This document shows positions 48,526 to 58,215 of a stretch of DNA of 64,000 bases, piece by piece. Position 1 is the first letter of the stretch, and every line of letters begins with the position of its first letter. Location: positions 3,162,001-3,226,000 of the forward strand of contig NZ_CP102798.1 of assembly GCF_028356935.1 (NCBI RefSeq), written 5' to 3'. The translations under genes and the position numbers were made by a program. A model generated the notes under the pieces. The model searched no databases. It was not told where the DNA came from and was given only the letters and a program-made list of their open reading frames with translations. The stretch comes from Lysinibacillus sp. OF-1. GTDB lineage: Bacteria; Bacillota; Bacilli; Bacillales_A; Planococcaceae.

Positions 48526-51313
48526 ATAGTGATAGGTAAGCCTTTGAGGTTATCTCTAGCTTTTCCCCCACTTCACACCGTGCGTGAGACTTTCACCTCA
48601 CACGGCGTTCCATCGAATAATTTCAAAACTTTGTTAATCTACATAACTTAACAGTATTCACTAAGCGTATGTTTATTTGTCCAATTAAATTGCTAGTTCT
48701 TCTAAATTTAGTATTTTGCGTAACGTATTAAGTTTGTTGAGGCTTCCAACATTCGTTATAAGATATTTATATTTCGAGATAATTTCTTCATCTTTCGCAT
48801 GAATTAAAATATGAATGTCTTTATCAACGAGACAGAGGTTTTTGTATTCGTCAGTACCACCTTGCAATCGTGGTACTTTGTGATGACAGTGAATCGTCAT
48901 TGGGTTTAGTCCTTGCCCTGTTACATGGCATATACCTCTTTGTGCACAGTATAATGCAATTCGATTGTCGTTATATTCGACACTTCGTTGTGAAATTGGA
49001 TGTTCCATTAAGAAACGAAGTACGCCAACATCAATAGTAGAGAGGTTTTTATGAATTTCTTCTCTACCTTCTTTTGTATATGCATTTACTACATTTCGTT
49101 TCATCATTGGACTTTTGTGTTTAATGTAACCAATAGGTAGAAACGGTTCTCGTGATATAAATCTAAGTTGCTTGCTTTTTCCGTATTCTTTCTTGATGAA
49201 ATCAGAAGTGATAACACCCGTTTTCTTGATTCGCCGTTTCATTCGATGGTCCTTCAAACATACGTTTATTTCATATGCGATGTTTCCCATATCTTCGGCT
49301 ATCATAGTTGCTATGCGAAAATACTGATGAAGTCCTATTACAGTTGAGTTATATAATGCTATTTTTCTTGCTTGGTCATTTGAGCCACTATCATATCGAA
49401 TACCATTAATAATTTCTTTAAGGTTATTCTTCGTACGCTGTACTGCTTTATCACACATATGACTTTTAACTACCCATTTCTGACCTTTTGGAATTAACTT
49501 CATTTTGATTCCTAGAAATTCAGAATAGTCCTTTTTAAGATTCACGATTTTTGATTTGTCTTCACTAATTGCTAGACCTAGTCTATCTTTAAGCCATTTT
49601 TGAACCGCAATAAATAACTTTTTGGTATGGTTAGGATTACTACAAAAGATTTTGAAGTCATCTGCATAGCGAACAATGTAACATTCTTTCAGTTTAGATG
49701 ATTTCTTTAACATCCTATATTTATAACTATTGTGAGGATGTCTATTTTCTCCCTTACCACCATATTGCGTATAGTCTTTTAAAGTGGGGAATGTTTCCCA
49801 TTGGCTTTCAATCCATCGGTCAAGTTCATTAAGCACAATATTAGACAACAATGGAGATAAAATACCTCCTTGTGGTGTACCTTTTTTATTCTCAATAATT
49901 TGACCATCTGGCATTTTGACTTTGGCTTTTAGCATTTTTGAAATAATCGTGAGTAAATTTTTGTCTTGTATACCTAGTGTCCACATTTGTTTTAACAACT
50001 TTGCATGTGAAACATTATCGAAAAATCCCTTTATATCTATATCAATTACATAAGACATTTTGGAATGTTGCATTAACCGATAACTTTGAGCAATCGCATT
50101 TTCTACTGAACGGTTTGGTCTAAATCCGTGACTTCTACCAGAAAATTTTGCTTCTGCTATAGGCTCAAGAACTTGGAAAATACATTGTTGGACTATTCTA
50201 TCCCAAATTGCAGGAATTCCTAAAGGTCTTACTTTACCATTAGGTTTTGGTATTTCAACTCGTCTAACTGCTTTCGGTTTGTAATCTCTTAATTTATTTC
50301 TAACATAACAAACGAATTGTTCTTCGGCTAGCTTCGAAACATGTTCGATTGTCCGACCATCTACGCCAGCCGTTTTACTACCCGTATTTTTCTTAATATT
50401 ACGATACGCTAACTTAATGTTTTCAGACGAACTGATAATTCTCATTAAGTTTTTAAAATTACTACCGTTTTTACTTTGGTCATATAGCATGTCAAAAGTT
50501 GACTGCATACTATAATATTCAGCATTTCTTAACTTGGACTTTTTAACATGTTGTACGATTCGTGAATTTGCCACAGACATCAACCCCTCTCTCAAGTGGT
50601 GATTCTATTAGTCATACTCGAATCTGTGATTTGTTATGCATTTATAAGTCTTTGAAATTTCCGACTAGAGCCTATCCCTCCACCGCTTATTATCACGATT
50701 TCAAAGGTACTGTGGCTCCACTCTCACGAAAGGTTAATCAGTTTTAATAGGTTGCCCCTTTATATACTGAACTGCTTCATAGGCAGGTTAATACCTCCAC
50801 ATCCTTCGCTTTCCACGTTCCGACTTCTCTATCCATCCATATATCCTTAGGTTTCTCCTATAGTCCTGTATGCTTGAACTTGCCTGTAACAAGCTATGGA
50901 TTTTCATAACGCACGATTTTTACTCATCCACACATACGATGGCACTGCCACCCATTGCATTTCTACAACATCTACGTCTAGACCTGTACATTCAGAGATT
51001 CGTCAGTGCTTGTGCAGCACATTCTAACCATAGATACTTTATGGACTCCCGGCATATAGGATACACCATCTACCTCTAGACAGCTTTCGTGACTTACTGT
51101 GAACATTTTTACATTTGTAAGCTGACGGTATCTCTCTGCCGACTTTACCGAGCTTCATACTTCACTAGTTAACCTTAGCTAAAGCATGTCGGAGTATCAG
51201 AGTAGGCGTTTCAAGGCGTTACCCTCTCATTCCACCTATCAAGAAATCAGTTCTCCTAGGGAAATTAAGCGACTCCCTAGTGTCTAAGCTTTTCACTTAG
51301 AAACGTGTCGCAC
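48526..51313 (-). mobile_element. Group II intron inserted in recJ
   Basis: The 2788-base insert begins GTGCGAC (group II 5' consensus GUGYG) and ends ...CACTAT. Near the 3' end is a domain V candidate (about 48573-48611) with GCCGTG / CACGGT stem, loop GTGAAAG and CGC triad, then a domain VI-like hairpin. A maturase ORF lies in domain IV; about 730 bases upstream of it show no gene and should form domains I-III. Removal of exactly this segment joins GATGCCG to ATGGTG and restores YDADGVTST of RecJ. Ends are inferred from the frame and consensus. Confidence 0.94.
48685..50580 (-). CDS. ltrA: Group II intron reverse transcriptase/maturase with HNH endonuclease
   Basis: Multifunctional intron protein of about 631 aa. 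Reverse transcriptase motifs: RPLGIPAIWDRIVQQCI, SHGFRPNRSVENAI, DIDIKGFFDNV, GTPQGGILSPLLSNIVLNELD, and the active site YADD (RYADDFKIFC). Then the maturase X domain, and a C-terminal HNH endonuclease with two CxxxxG-type knuckles (CAQRGICHVTGQ) and HCHHKVPRLQGGTDEYKNL...HILIH. All motifs look intact, so splicing and mobility are possible. Start ATG 50580 behind GAGGGG; a TTG at 50595 would add five residues. Confidence 0.95.
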   Translation of the reverse strand: MSVANSRIVQHVKKSKLRNAEYYSMQSTFDMLYDQSKNGSNFKNLMRIISSSENIKLAYRNIKKNTGSKTAGVDGRTIEHVSKLAEEQFVCYVRNKLRDYKPKAVRRVEIPKPNGKVRPLGIPAIWDRIVQQCIFQVLEPIAEAKFSGRSHGFRPNRSVENAIAQSYRLMQHSKMSYVIDIDIKGFFDNVSHAKLLKQMWTLGIQDKNLLTIISKMLKAKVKMPDGQIIENKKGTPQGGILSPLLSNIVLNELDRWIESQWETFPTLKDYTQYGGKGENRHPHNSYKYRMLKKSSKLKECYIVRYADDFKIFCSNPNHTKKLFIAVQKWLKDRLGLAISEDKSKIVNLKKDYSEFLGIKMKLIPKGQKWVVKSHMCDKAVQRTKNNLKEIINGIRYDSGSNDQARKIALYNSTVIGLHQYFRIATMIAEDMGNIAYEINVCLKDHRMKRRIKKTGVITSDFIKKEYGKSKQLRFISREPFLPIGYIKHKSPMMKRNVVNAYTKEGREEIHKNLSTIDVGVLRFLMEHPISQRSVEYNDNRIALYCAQRGICHVTGQGLNPMTIHCHHKVPRLQGGTDEYKNLCLVDKDIHILIHAKDEEIISKYKYLITNVGSLNKLNTLRKILNLEELAI

Positions 51314-51587
51314 CGGCATCATAATCGCCATAGACTAAAATCTTCTGCCCATTTTCTAATGCTTGCTCAATTCGTGCTACTGCTTCAGCCATACCGTACA
51401 TAAGAAATGGGTCATGGACATTTGCTTCAGTCATATTTAATAAGCTTTCTGCTTCAGCCGTAGTTTCACAGCCTCGTGCTGCTAAAATTTTTGCAGCAAT
51501 CGCGGAAAGTTGTAAGTCATTTTGTAATGCTTGTACAAGTGTGGCATCTGGACGCTCCACCTGCCATCTTTTTTTCGATAGAATCAT
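51314..51587 (-). CDS. recJ: RecJ single-strand exonuclease, 5' exon
   Basis: The first 91 codons of RecJ: MILSKKRWQVERP, LQLSAIAAKILAARG, and QKILVYGDYDA, the start of catalytic motif I. Unspliced, translation would run five codons into the intron and stop at 51297. GAAG and GTGAG upstream provide a ribosome site. Exon joining is needed for an active enzyme because the metal-binding Asp and the following residues are split by the intron. Confidence 0.93.
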
Positions 51588-51737
51588 CTTCTCACTTCCT
51601 TACGAAAGCTATTATACCGAAATTCTATTGGATACGCACTATCCGTTAGATTGATAGTTTTATCCATCAATGTGAAAATTTCTATCCGCCCCTTTTACTG
51701 ATTAATCCATCAGTTTAAACTTACTATCCATCTAGCA

Positions 51738-51766
51738 GCAAAAAAGCCTACTCTATAGAGTAGACT
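51738..51766 (-). terminator. Terminator of the trp operon, overlapping the trpA end
   Basis: GTCTACTC-TATA-GAGTAGGC then TTTTTT on the minus strand. The last codons and the stop of trpA form the stem, so the stop codon TAG is inside the hairpin. Confidence 0.85.
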
Positions 51767-52544
51767 TCTCGAATACACCTTTTGAAGCGGCCACTAATGC
51801 TGCTACGGTGGTCATATCTTCTTCATGCAATGCTGTTACAATAGCACTACCAACAATAACTCCATCTCCCAATGACCCCATCCTTTTCACTTGCTCAGGT
51901 GTTGAAATACCAAAGCCTGCAAGCACAGGGATTGAACTTGCTTGACGTAGACTTGCAAAATGCTGCTCTAAGTTTGCAGCAAAACGGGACCTTGCCCCTG
52001 TAATTCCATTCACAGTCACAGCATAAACGAAGCCCTGACTAGCTGCTGCAATATGAGCAATACGCTCAGGAGGACTTGTTAAAGAGACAAGTTGAACAAC
52101 ATCAATGGTATATGGGTTTAATGCCTCCCGTAATAGAGCACTTTCTTCTAATGGAACATCTGGTACGATTATTCCCTTAACGCCCCCAGCTACACAGGCT
52201 TTTGCAAAAGCCTCTAAGCCATACGCTAACACTGGATTGAAATAAGTCATGACAACTAGAGGTACCGTGATTTCATCTCTAAATGAAGTGAGCGTTTGCA
52301 ATACCTTCGTTAATGTTACGCCAGCTGCGAGTGCACGTTCTCCTGCCCGCTCAATTGTTGGCCCATCTGCAACAGGGTCTGTAAAGGGGATACCTACTTC
52401 AATAGCTGTCACACCTAGCTGCTGTAGTGTTAGGATGGTTGGCTTGATCGTTTCTAGCCCTCCATCACCTGCCATGATATACGGAATAAAGGCTTTGTTT
52501 CCTGCTACCTTTGCTTGTTCAATTGCTTGTTGTAACGTCGTCAT
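51753..52544 (-). CDS. trpA: Tryptophan synthase alpha subunit
   Basis: Splits indole-glycerol phosphate to indole for TrpB. 263 aa, TIM barrel; [28 protein letters not shown] with the catalytic Glu, and YFNPVLAYG. Its start overlaps trpB by 4 bases (ATGA). The last gene of the operon. Confidence 0.97.
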   Translation of the reverse strand: MTTLQQAIEQAKVAGNKAFIPYIMAGDGGLETIKPTILTLQQLGVTAIEVGIPFTDPVADGPTIERAGERALAAGVTLTKVLQTLTSFRDEITVPLVVMTYFNPVLAYGLEAFAKACVAGGVKGIIVPDVPLEESALLREALNPYTIDVVQLVSLTSPPERIAHIAAASQGFVYAVTVNGITGARSRFAANLEQHFASLRQASSIPVLAGFGISTPEQVKRMGSLGDGVIVGSAIVTALHEEDMTTVAALVAASKGVFEKSTL

Positions 52545-53752
52545 TTGCCATCTCCTCCTAGTACCGCCCTAACCGTGTGTACATCCTTATCTCCGCGACC
52601 AGACAAGCACACTACAATGATCTGGTCTTTCGGCATGGTTTTAGCAAGTTTTGCTGTGTAAGCAATAGCATGGGAACTTTCAAGCGCAGGAAGTATCCCC
52701 TCTGTTCGACTTAACAATTGTAAGCCTTCTAGTGCCTCAGCATCTGTGATGGCGTCAAACTGCGCTCGACCGATATCATGTAAATAACAATGTTCTGGCC
52801 CTTTTCCCGGATAATCTAACCCCGCGGAAATCGAATGTGCTTCTTGGACAAAGCCATTTTCATCCTGTAATAAATACATGTAGGCACCATGCAATACACC
52901 TAATTGTCCACCTGCAATTGCCGCAGCGTGTTTCCCTGTTTCAAGACCACTCCCTGCCGCCTCTACACCATATAAAGCGACTGATGCATCATCTACGAAC
53001 GGATGAAACATACCAATTGCATTACTGCCGCCACCAATACAAGCCACAACAGCATCAGGTAAACGACCTTCCTTTTGCAAAATTTGCTTTCTCGTTTCTA
53101 CCCCAATGACACGCTGAAAGTCTCGAACGATTTTAGGAAATGGGTGAGGTCCTAGGGCAGAGCCTAAAATATAATGCGTATCCTCAACATTTGTCACCCA
53201 ATAACGTAGCGCTGCATTCACAGCATCCTTTAAAGTTTTAGAACCACTTTCCACCGATTGAACCTTTGTGCCAAGCAACTCCATGCGAAAAACATTTAAC
53301 TGCTGACGTTTCATATCTTCCGCACCCATAAAAACAACACATTCTAGATTTAATAAGGCACAAGCAGTAGCCGTTGCCACACCATGCTGTCCTGCACCTG
53401 TTTCAGCAACAATTTTCTTTTTGCCCATGCGTTTGGCAAGAAGCGCCTGCCCAATCGCATTGTTAATTTTATGTGCACCTGTATGATTTAAATCTTCACG
53501 CTTTAAATAAATCTTAGCTCCTCCAAGTGCGCTCGTTAAATTTTCTGCGTAATAGAGTGGGGTTTCTCGCCCTACATACTCCTGTAAATAATAGGATAGC
53601 TCCTCTGTAAACATTGAATCCTTCATCGCTTCTTCATAAGCTGTTTCTAATTCTAGTAAAGCTGTCATTAATGTTTCTGGCACATAACGTCCACCAAATT
53701 GTCCGTAACGACCTTCCTTAGTCGGTACATTAAATGCGATTGAATTTCCCAT
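52541..53752 (-). CDS. trpB: Tryptophan synthase beta subunit
   Basis: PLP enzyme joining indole and serine to tryptophan. 403 aa with [16 protein letters not shown] at the start, the PLP lysine in [15 protein letters not shown], the phosphate loop [10 protein letters not shown] and the ESSHAIAY region. TrpB1 type, matching the presence of TrpA. Overlaps trpF by one base. Confidence 0.97.
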   Translation of the reverse strand: MGNSIAFNVPTKEGRYGQFGGRYVPETLMTALLELETAYEEAMKDSMFTEELSYYLQEYVGRETPLYYAENLTSALGGAKIYLKREDLNHTGAHKINNAIGQALLAKRMGKKKIVAETGAGQHGVATATACALLNLECVVFMGAEDMKRQQLNVFRMELLGTKVQSVESGSKTLKDAVNAALRYWVTNVEDTHYILGSALGPHPFPKIVRDFQRVIGVETRKQILQKEGRLPDAVVACIGGGSNAIGMFHPFVDDASVALYGVEAAGSGLETGKHAAAIAGGQLGVLHGAYMYLLQDENGFVQEAHSISAGLDYPGKGPEHCYLHDIGRAQFDAITDAEALEGLQLLSRTEGILPALESSHAIAYTAKLAKTMPKDQIIVVCLSGRGDKDVHTVRAVLGGDGK

Positions 53753-54366
53753 TATTCGCTCCCCCTCTTTACTGCCTGCAAAAATGCCTGTATTTTTATA
53801 GAATCTTTGACTCCGTCTGTTTCCACGCCACTTGATACATCCACCATTACAGGAGCAACACTTGAAATGGCCGCTTCAATATTGTCCACATTGAGACCAC
53901 CCGCTAATAATAATTTCTCTCTTGGAATACCTACTTCCTCAAGTAACGTCCAATCAAAAGTATGACCGCTACCACCTTTAAAATCTGTTCCAGGGGCATC
54001 GAATAAATAATAATCCACCTGATAATGAACAGCTGCTTGAACATCCTCTCTTCCTCGTATCGACAATGCCTTAATGGCTGGGTAGCCTTGCTCCTGAATA
54101 AATGCTGGCGTTTCCTCTCCATGATATTGCACATAGTCTAAAGGCACGCGCTCTACCGCTTCCTTTAATTCAGCTGGTGTGGGATTGACAAAGACACCTA
54201 TTTTCAAAACACCTCGTGGCACCTCCTTCGCTAACTGTTGGGCTTGCTCAACAGTTACACGACGTTTACTTGGTGCAAAAACAAAACCAATGGCATCTGC
54301 GCCAGCATGAATAGCTGTTTTGACATGTACTTGTTCTTGTAATCCACAAATTTTGACTTTTGTCAT
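53752..54366 (-). CDS. trpF: Phosphoribosylanthranilate isomerase
   Basis: Amadori rearrangement of PRA to CdRP. 204 aa, TIM barrel; VKICGLQ with the catalytic Cys, [22 protein letters not shown], and [11 protein letters not shown] with DVSSGVE. Overlaps trpC by 4 bases. Confidence 0.95.
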   Translation of the reverse strand: MTKVKICGLQEQVHVKTAIHAGADAIGFVFAPSKRRVTVEQAQQLAKEVPRGVLKIGVFVNPTPAELKEAVERVPLDYVQYHGEETPAFIQEQGYPAIKALSIRGREDVQAAVHYQVDYYLFDAPGTDFKGGSGHTFDWTLLEEVGIPREKLLLAGGLNVDNIEAAISSVAPVMVDVSSGVETDGVKDSIKIQAFLQAVKRGSE

Positions 54367-55154
54367 ATAGAAGCTGCCTCCTTTAGTACCTGTAAACGTT
54401 GTAGTGCTTGCCCCGCGTCTTCACTGCGCATCAATGCCTCCCCTACAAGAACGCCACTAGCTCCCATTGTGGCAACTTGATTGGCATCTTCCTGTGACCA
54501 AATACCACTTTCACTAATTAATACACGTTGCTCACTGAATGGGAAAACTTCGGCAATTTCTTTTGTCCGTTGTAGACTAACCTCAAAGGTACGTAAATCC
54601 CGATTATTGACACCAATCAACTTTGCATCTACTGCAAGAGCACGTTCAAGCTCCTCTGTATCGTGTACTTCCACTAAAACTTCTAGGCCTAAGCCCGTTG
54701 CATAACTATATAAGTCGCGTAAAGCGTCATCCGTTAAGGCCGCCACAATTAATAAAATAATAGAGGCACCTGCTGCCTTCGCAAATCGAATCTGCACCCG
54801 ATCTATCATAAAATCCTTACAAAGAAGAGGCGTGTCAACAACACGAGCAACTGCCGCTAAATCTTCAAAGGAGCCTTTAAAAAACGCCTTATCTGTTAAA
54901 ACAGAAATAGCTGCTGCTCCTGCCTGTGCATAGACCTGTGCTTGAGCAACTGGATCCGCCGCACCAGCGATGACCCCCCTGGAGGGCGAAGCACGTTTCA
55001 TTTCAGCAACGACCTGTAATTTTGTAGCTTGACGTAATGTTTCGACTAATGAGGGTCGTGGCTTTTCTGTAAAATTTGCTAAAGGATCTGGCTGCTCTAA
55101 TAAAGCACCTATCTCAATTTTCTTTTGCTGCAGAATTTTATAGAGTATATTCAT
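54363..55154 (-). CDS. trpC: Indole-3-glycerol phosphate synthase
   Basis: Closes the indole ring from CdRP. 263 aa, TIM barrel; VVAEMKRASPSRGVI (catalytic Lys), AISVLTDKAFFKGS, LLCKDFMIDRVQI, GVNNRDLRTFEV and ISESGI. Overlaps trpD by 4 bases. Confidence 0.96.
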   Translation of the reverse strand: MNILYKILQQKKIEIGALLEQPDPLANFTEKPRPSLVETLRQATKLQVVAEMKRASPSRGVIAGAADPVAQAQVYAQAGAAAISVLTDKAFFKGSFEDLAAVARVVDTPLLCKDFMIDRVQIRFAKAAGASIILLIVAALTDDALRDLYSYATGLGLEVLVEVHDTEELERALAVDAKLIGVNNRDLRTFEVSLQRTKEIAEVFPFSEQRVLISESGIWSQEDANQVATMGASGVLVGEALMRSEDAGQALQRLQVLKEAASI

Positions 55155-56182
55155 TGCCCTACCTCCACTTCTTTCATTTGTTCACTGTAAGTAATAACTG
55201 CTTCCAATTTTTTCAATGCTCTCCCACTAAAAATACTTTCCTTCGCCATCGCGACACCTTCTTTAATGGTTTCTGCTTGACCATAACCGAATAAGCCAAT
55301 ACCCGTATTTAATAACACCGTATCTAAGTACGCACTGTGCTCTCCAGCCAATATTTTTTTCATAATGACCGCATTGTCATCTGCATTGCCACCACGGATA
55401 GCTTCTAAAGGTGCTGCTTGAAGACCAACATCTTCAGCCGACAAGGAGAAGGGAATTAAATCTCCTCTATCTACTAGGACCAATGTATTTTGTCCTGCTA
55501 AGGAAGCCTCATCAAGCCCCTTAGGACCTGAAACAACAATGGCTCGCTCCCGCCCCAGCATCTGTAGGACTGAGGCATATTCCATGACAAAATCAGGACG
55601 ATTAATACCTGTGAATTGCGTAAATAATGGTACTGGATTGGTTAAAGGACCGACTAGATTAAAAATCGTTGGTTTTCCTAATGAACGACGAACTTCGCCA
55701 ATTCGCTTTAATTTTGGATGAACATTCGGTGCATAGATAAAAGCAATTCCTTCTTTCTCTAGCAATTCAATCGTTTGAGGTATGGAAATAGCTGTATGAA
55801 TACCTAATGCCTCCAACACATCTGAGCTACCCGAGGATGAAGATATTTTACGATTCCCATGCTTTGCCATTTTGACACCTGCTCCAGCTAGTACAAAAGC
55901 AGAGGCTGTACTAATGTTGAAGGTATGAAGACCATCTCCACCCGTACCACAATTATCCATATAGTCGTCTTCTTTTACAGCTACATCACGTGCAAAAGAA
56001 CGCATAATAGTTGCTAATGCTGCTACCTCGTGTGCTGTTTCCCCTTTCACAGCTAAAGCCGTTAAAAAACTGGCGATTTCCTCTTTAGGTGTCTCATCCT
56101 GAAATAACCATTGCGCGACCTTCAGCATTTCCTCATACATCAGATGTTCACCTTGCACTACTTTCCGTTGTAATTGTTCCAT
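55151..56182 (-). CDS. trpD: Anthranilate phosphoribosyltransferase
   Basis: Moves phosphoribose from PRPP to anthranilate. 343 aa; DNCGTGGDGLHTFNISTASAFVLAGAG is the PRPP/anthranilate signature, followed by KHGNRKISSSSGSSDVLEALG and the FNLVGPLTNP region. Overlaps trpE by one base. Confidence 0.96.
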   Translation of the reverse strand: MEQLQRKVVQGEHLMYEEMLKVAQWLFQDETPKEEIASFLTALAVKGETAHEVAALATIMRSFARDVAVKEDDYMDNCGTGGDGLHTFNISTASAFVLAGAGVKMAKHGNRKISSSSGSSDVLEALGIHTAISIPQTIELLEKEGIAFIYAPNVHPKLKRIGEVRRSLGKPTIFNLVGPLTNPVPLFTQFTGINRPDFVMEYASVLQMLGRERAIVVSGPKGLDEASLAGQNTLVLVDRGDLIPFSLSAEDVGLQAAPLEAIRGGNADDNAVIMKKILAGEHSAYLDTVLLNTGIGLFGYGQAETIKEGVAMAKESIFSGRALKKLEAVITYSEQMKEVEVGQ

Positions 56183-57549
56183 CAGTTTCGCCCTCCATCG
56201 TTAACCAATAACTGTAAAAAACCTTTCTCTTCCTCTTGCACTTGCTGTAACACGTTAGGGATATTCGTATATTTAGTCATTGTTATTGTGGATTGCATAT
56301 ACATCGTTTCATGTTCAACTACAATGGATTGCGCTGTTAAAGCAAAATCCAAATGGCCATTGAATCCAATAAAGCCAAGAGCATCACCAAAAATACATGC
56401 CATGTGTGACCCATTTTCTAAGTAACGTATCACCTGCTTCTTAGAAATCTCTGTAACTGAAAATGGTGGGATTGTTACTGCCAGTACATCCAAAGCGTGC
56501 AACATAGGTAAAAGCCGACCTTCTACTCTCGACGTCAAGTGCAGTGCCTGTTTTGACCTTTCAATACGCATGGCCTCAATGACCTGAACAGAGTCTCGAA
56601 AACAAACAGACTGTAATTTTTGCTGAATGGCACTAACGAGTATTGCATGTGAATTTCGAATGTCCGTTTGTTCATATAATGTGCGCTCATTTTTTAGGTC
56701 TTCACTTTTAGTCTCCCCACGTGGATAGGTGCCCTCCGTTGGTGTGGCTATCACTCGCTCCCCCTTCACTCGTATAAGGCTGTCAGGAGAAGTGCCTAAT
56801 ATAACGTGATCCTCAAACTCTACATAATACATATAGGGTGCAGGTTTTTTTTTGCGTAGCTGTCTGTATAAGGAAAACGCATCACCTTGAAAATTTGCTA
56901 CATAACGCTTAGGCAGTACTACCCTTGTTATGTCATCATTTAACTTGGTTTGCATCGCCTGTAACTCTGCTGCAAAGGATTCATCCGTTGCCTTTTCTAT
57001 TGCGTGATAATGATAAGTTGCTTCGTCATAAGCATCACCATTTAATAATTGTTGGGCCAGCACTTCCAAATCAGGTTGCTGTTTTTCCGCATCAATATTT
57101 GTATGAATCAGTGTCACTTCATCTGTTAAATGATCGAACACAATGATCGTTTCATACACATGGAAGTGCGCATCAGGAAGCCCTATTTTCTCGTCAGCGA
57201 ACATTGTCGTTCCACCATGACCTATATATCCGACAGCACCTCCTGAAAACGGAAATTGTGTCGTATTAGAGATACGTGGCATAAGTCGTTTAAGGAGGAC
57301 AAAAAGCTCCCCTTTATGCACATATGTTTTTCCCGTTTTATAGGATATCTCCTGAATTTCTTGTCCCACACCTTTATAGGTTTTTCGTGGATTCGCACCA
57401 ATAAATGAAAATCTGCCTGCTCCCTCATGCTGTGCAGAGCTCTCCAGCAAAAATTTATATTTCCCCTGTAAACGTCTGAAAATTAAAATAGGTGTTAAAG
57501 AATCGCCATTGATAGTTTTCATTTTTGTTCTTGAACTCGTTGTTTGCAT
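56182..57549 (-). CDS. trpE: Anthranilate synthase component I
   Basis: Makes anthranilate from chorismate with ammonia or with a glutamine amidotransferase partner. 455 aa; N-terminal allosteric part with LLESSAQHEGAGRFSFIG (Trp-binding LLES), and catalytic part with VSAIQQKL, GERVIATPTEGTYPRG, HLTSRVEGRL. The C-terminus differs from typical TrpE: the usual GAPK and CGGIR/TIRT-type blocks are replaced by IPPFSVTEISKKQVIRYLENGSH and FIGFNGHLDFALTAQ. No trpG follows. GGAGCTTATAAGCT precedes ATG; first gene after the Trp T-box. Confidence 0.9.
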   Translation of the reverse strand: MQTTSSRTKMKTINGDSLTPILIFRRLQGKYKFLLESSAQHEGAGRFSFIGANPRKTYKGVGQEIQEISYKTGKTYVHKGELFVLLKRLMPRISNTTQFPFSGGAVGYIGHGGTTMFADEKIGLPDAHFHVYETIIVFDHLTDEVTLIHTNIDAEKQQPDLEVLAQQLLNGDAYDEATYHYHAIEKATDESFAAELQAMQTKLNDDITRVVLPKRYVANFQGDAFSLYRQLRKKKPAPYMYYVEFEDHVILGTSPDSLIRVKGERVIATPTEGTYPRGETKSEDLKNERTLYEQTDIRNSHAILVSAIQQKLQSVCFRDSVQVIEAMRIERSKQALHLTSRVEGRLLPMLHALDVLAVTIPPFSVTEISKKQVIRYLENGSHMACIFGDALGFIGFNGHLDFALTAQSIVVEHETMYMQSTITMTKYTNIPNVLQQVQEEEKGFLQLLVNDGGRN

Positions 57550-57611
57550 AGCTTATAAGCTCCTTTTCAAAAATTCCTTTTGCTAATGTCTAGACGAATG
57601 CTGAAGCAAAA

Positions 57612-57900
57612 TAAAAAAAGCCCTCTGCAAAAAGGATTATTCCTAATTGCAGAGGACGATCATGACCGCGTTGCCACCTCATATTAGAGCATATGCTCTC
57701 ACTTTTGTGCTTTCTATGATGACCAGCTTCATTTTAGCCATACATTCAAAGCACCCCTATAACGTGGGGAATCACGTTCGCTTTTAAAAGCGACTCTCAT
57801 AAGTCCATTCACATAAGCTGTAAATCAGTTCACACCACCCACTGACTCTCTAAATTACATACCTATGCTACTACTCTTATTCAACAATTTCTCAGCTATT
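57612..57900 (-). promoter_or_regulatory. T-box riboswitch of the trp operon (Trp specifier)
   Basis: Minus strand: Stem I with AGTAGTAG opposite a specifier loop reading GAA-TGG-A (UGG at 57805-57807), T-box core AGGTGGCAACGCGG at 57666-57679, and a terminator (TCCTCTGCAA ... TTGCAGAGGG, then TTTTTTT) at 57612-57658. Uncharged tRNA-Trp should release read-through into trpE. The upstream 58 bases contain a further inverted pair AAGGTAGAAGGCTTCGGGAG / region and the promoter. Confidence 0.94.
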
Positions 57901-58215
57901 CTCATCTAAACTCAGCTCATCTGTTCTTAGGCTGACCTCGCTCCCGAAGCCTTCTACCTTGACCGAACAAAAAGTTAGCCTTAATTCTATGCCAAACCAA
58001 TTTAATTGTCAATTAATTCTGAAGAAAAAGATTGAAATTTATGTTTTCGTAAGAACTTTTTATGTAGGTATATTATCCTTCAAAAAGACCTTAAAAGGGA
58101 AAAGGATTCCTTACTATTGAATATTTTCTGAGTATTGACCATGTAAATATATCAAGTTATAGTAATTTCAGAACAATAATTTTTTCCATATAATATATAG
58201 AAAGTAGGAACGTAT

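Noticed and set aside
48526-48571. Apparent N-terminus MGEKLEI... of the downstream recJ frame
   Set aside because: These residues are encoded by the intron 3' end; RecJ similarity starts only at the exon boundary.
50562-51079. Plus-strand frames opposite the 5' part of the intron
   Set aside because: Antisense to ribozyme domains, no coding features.
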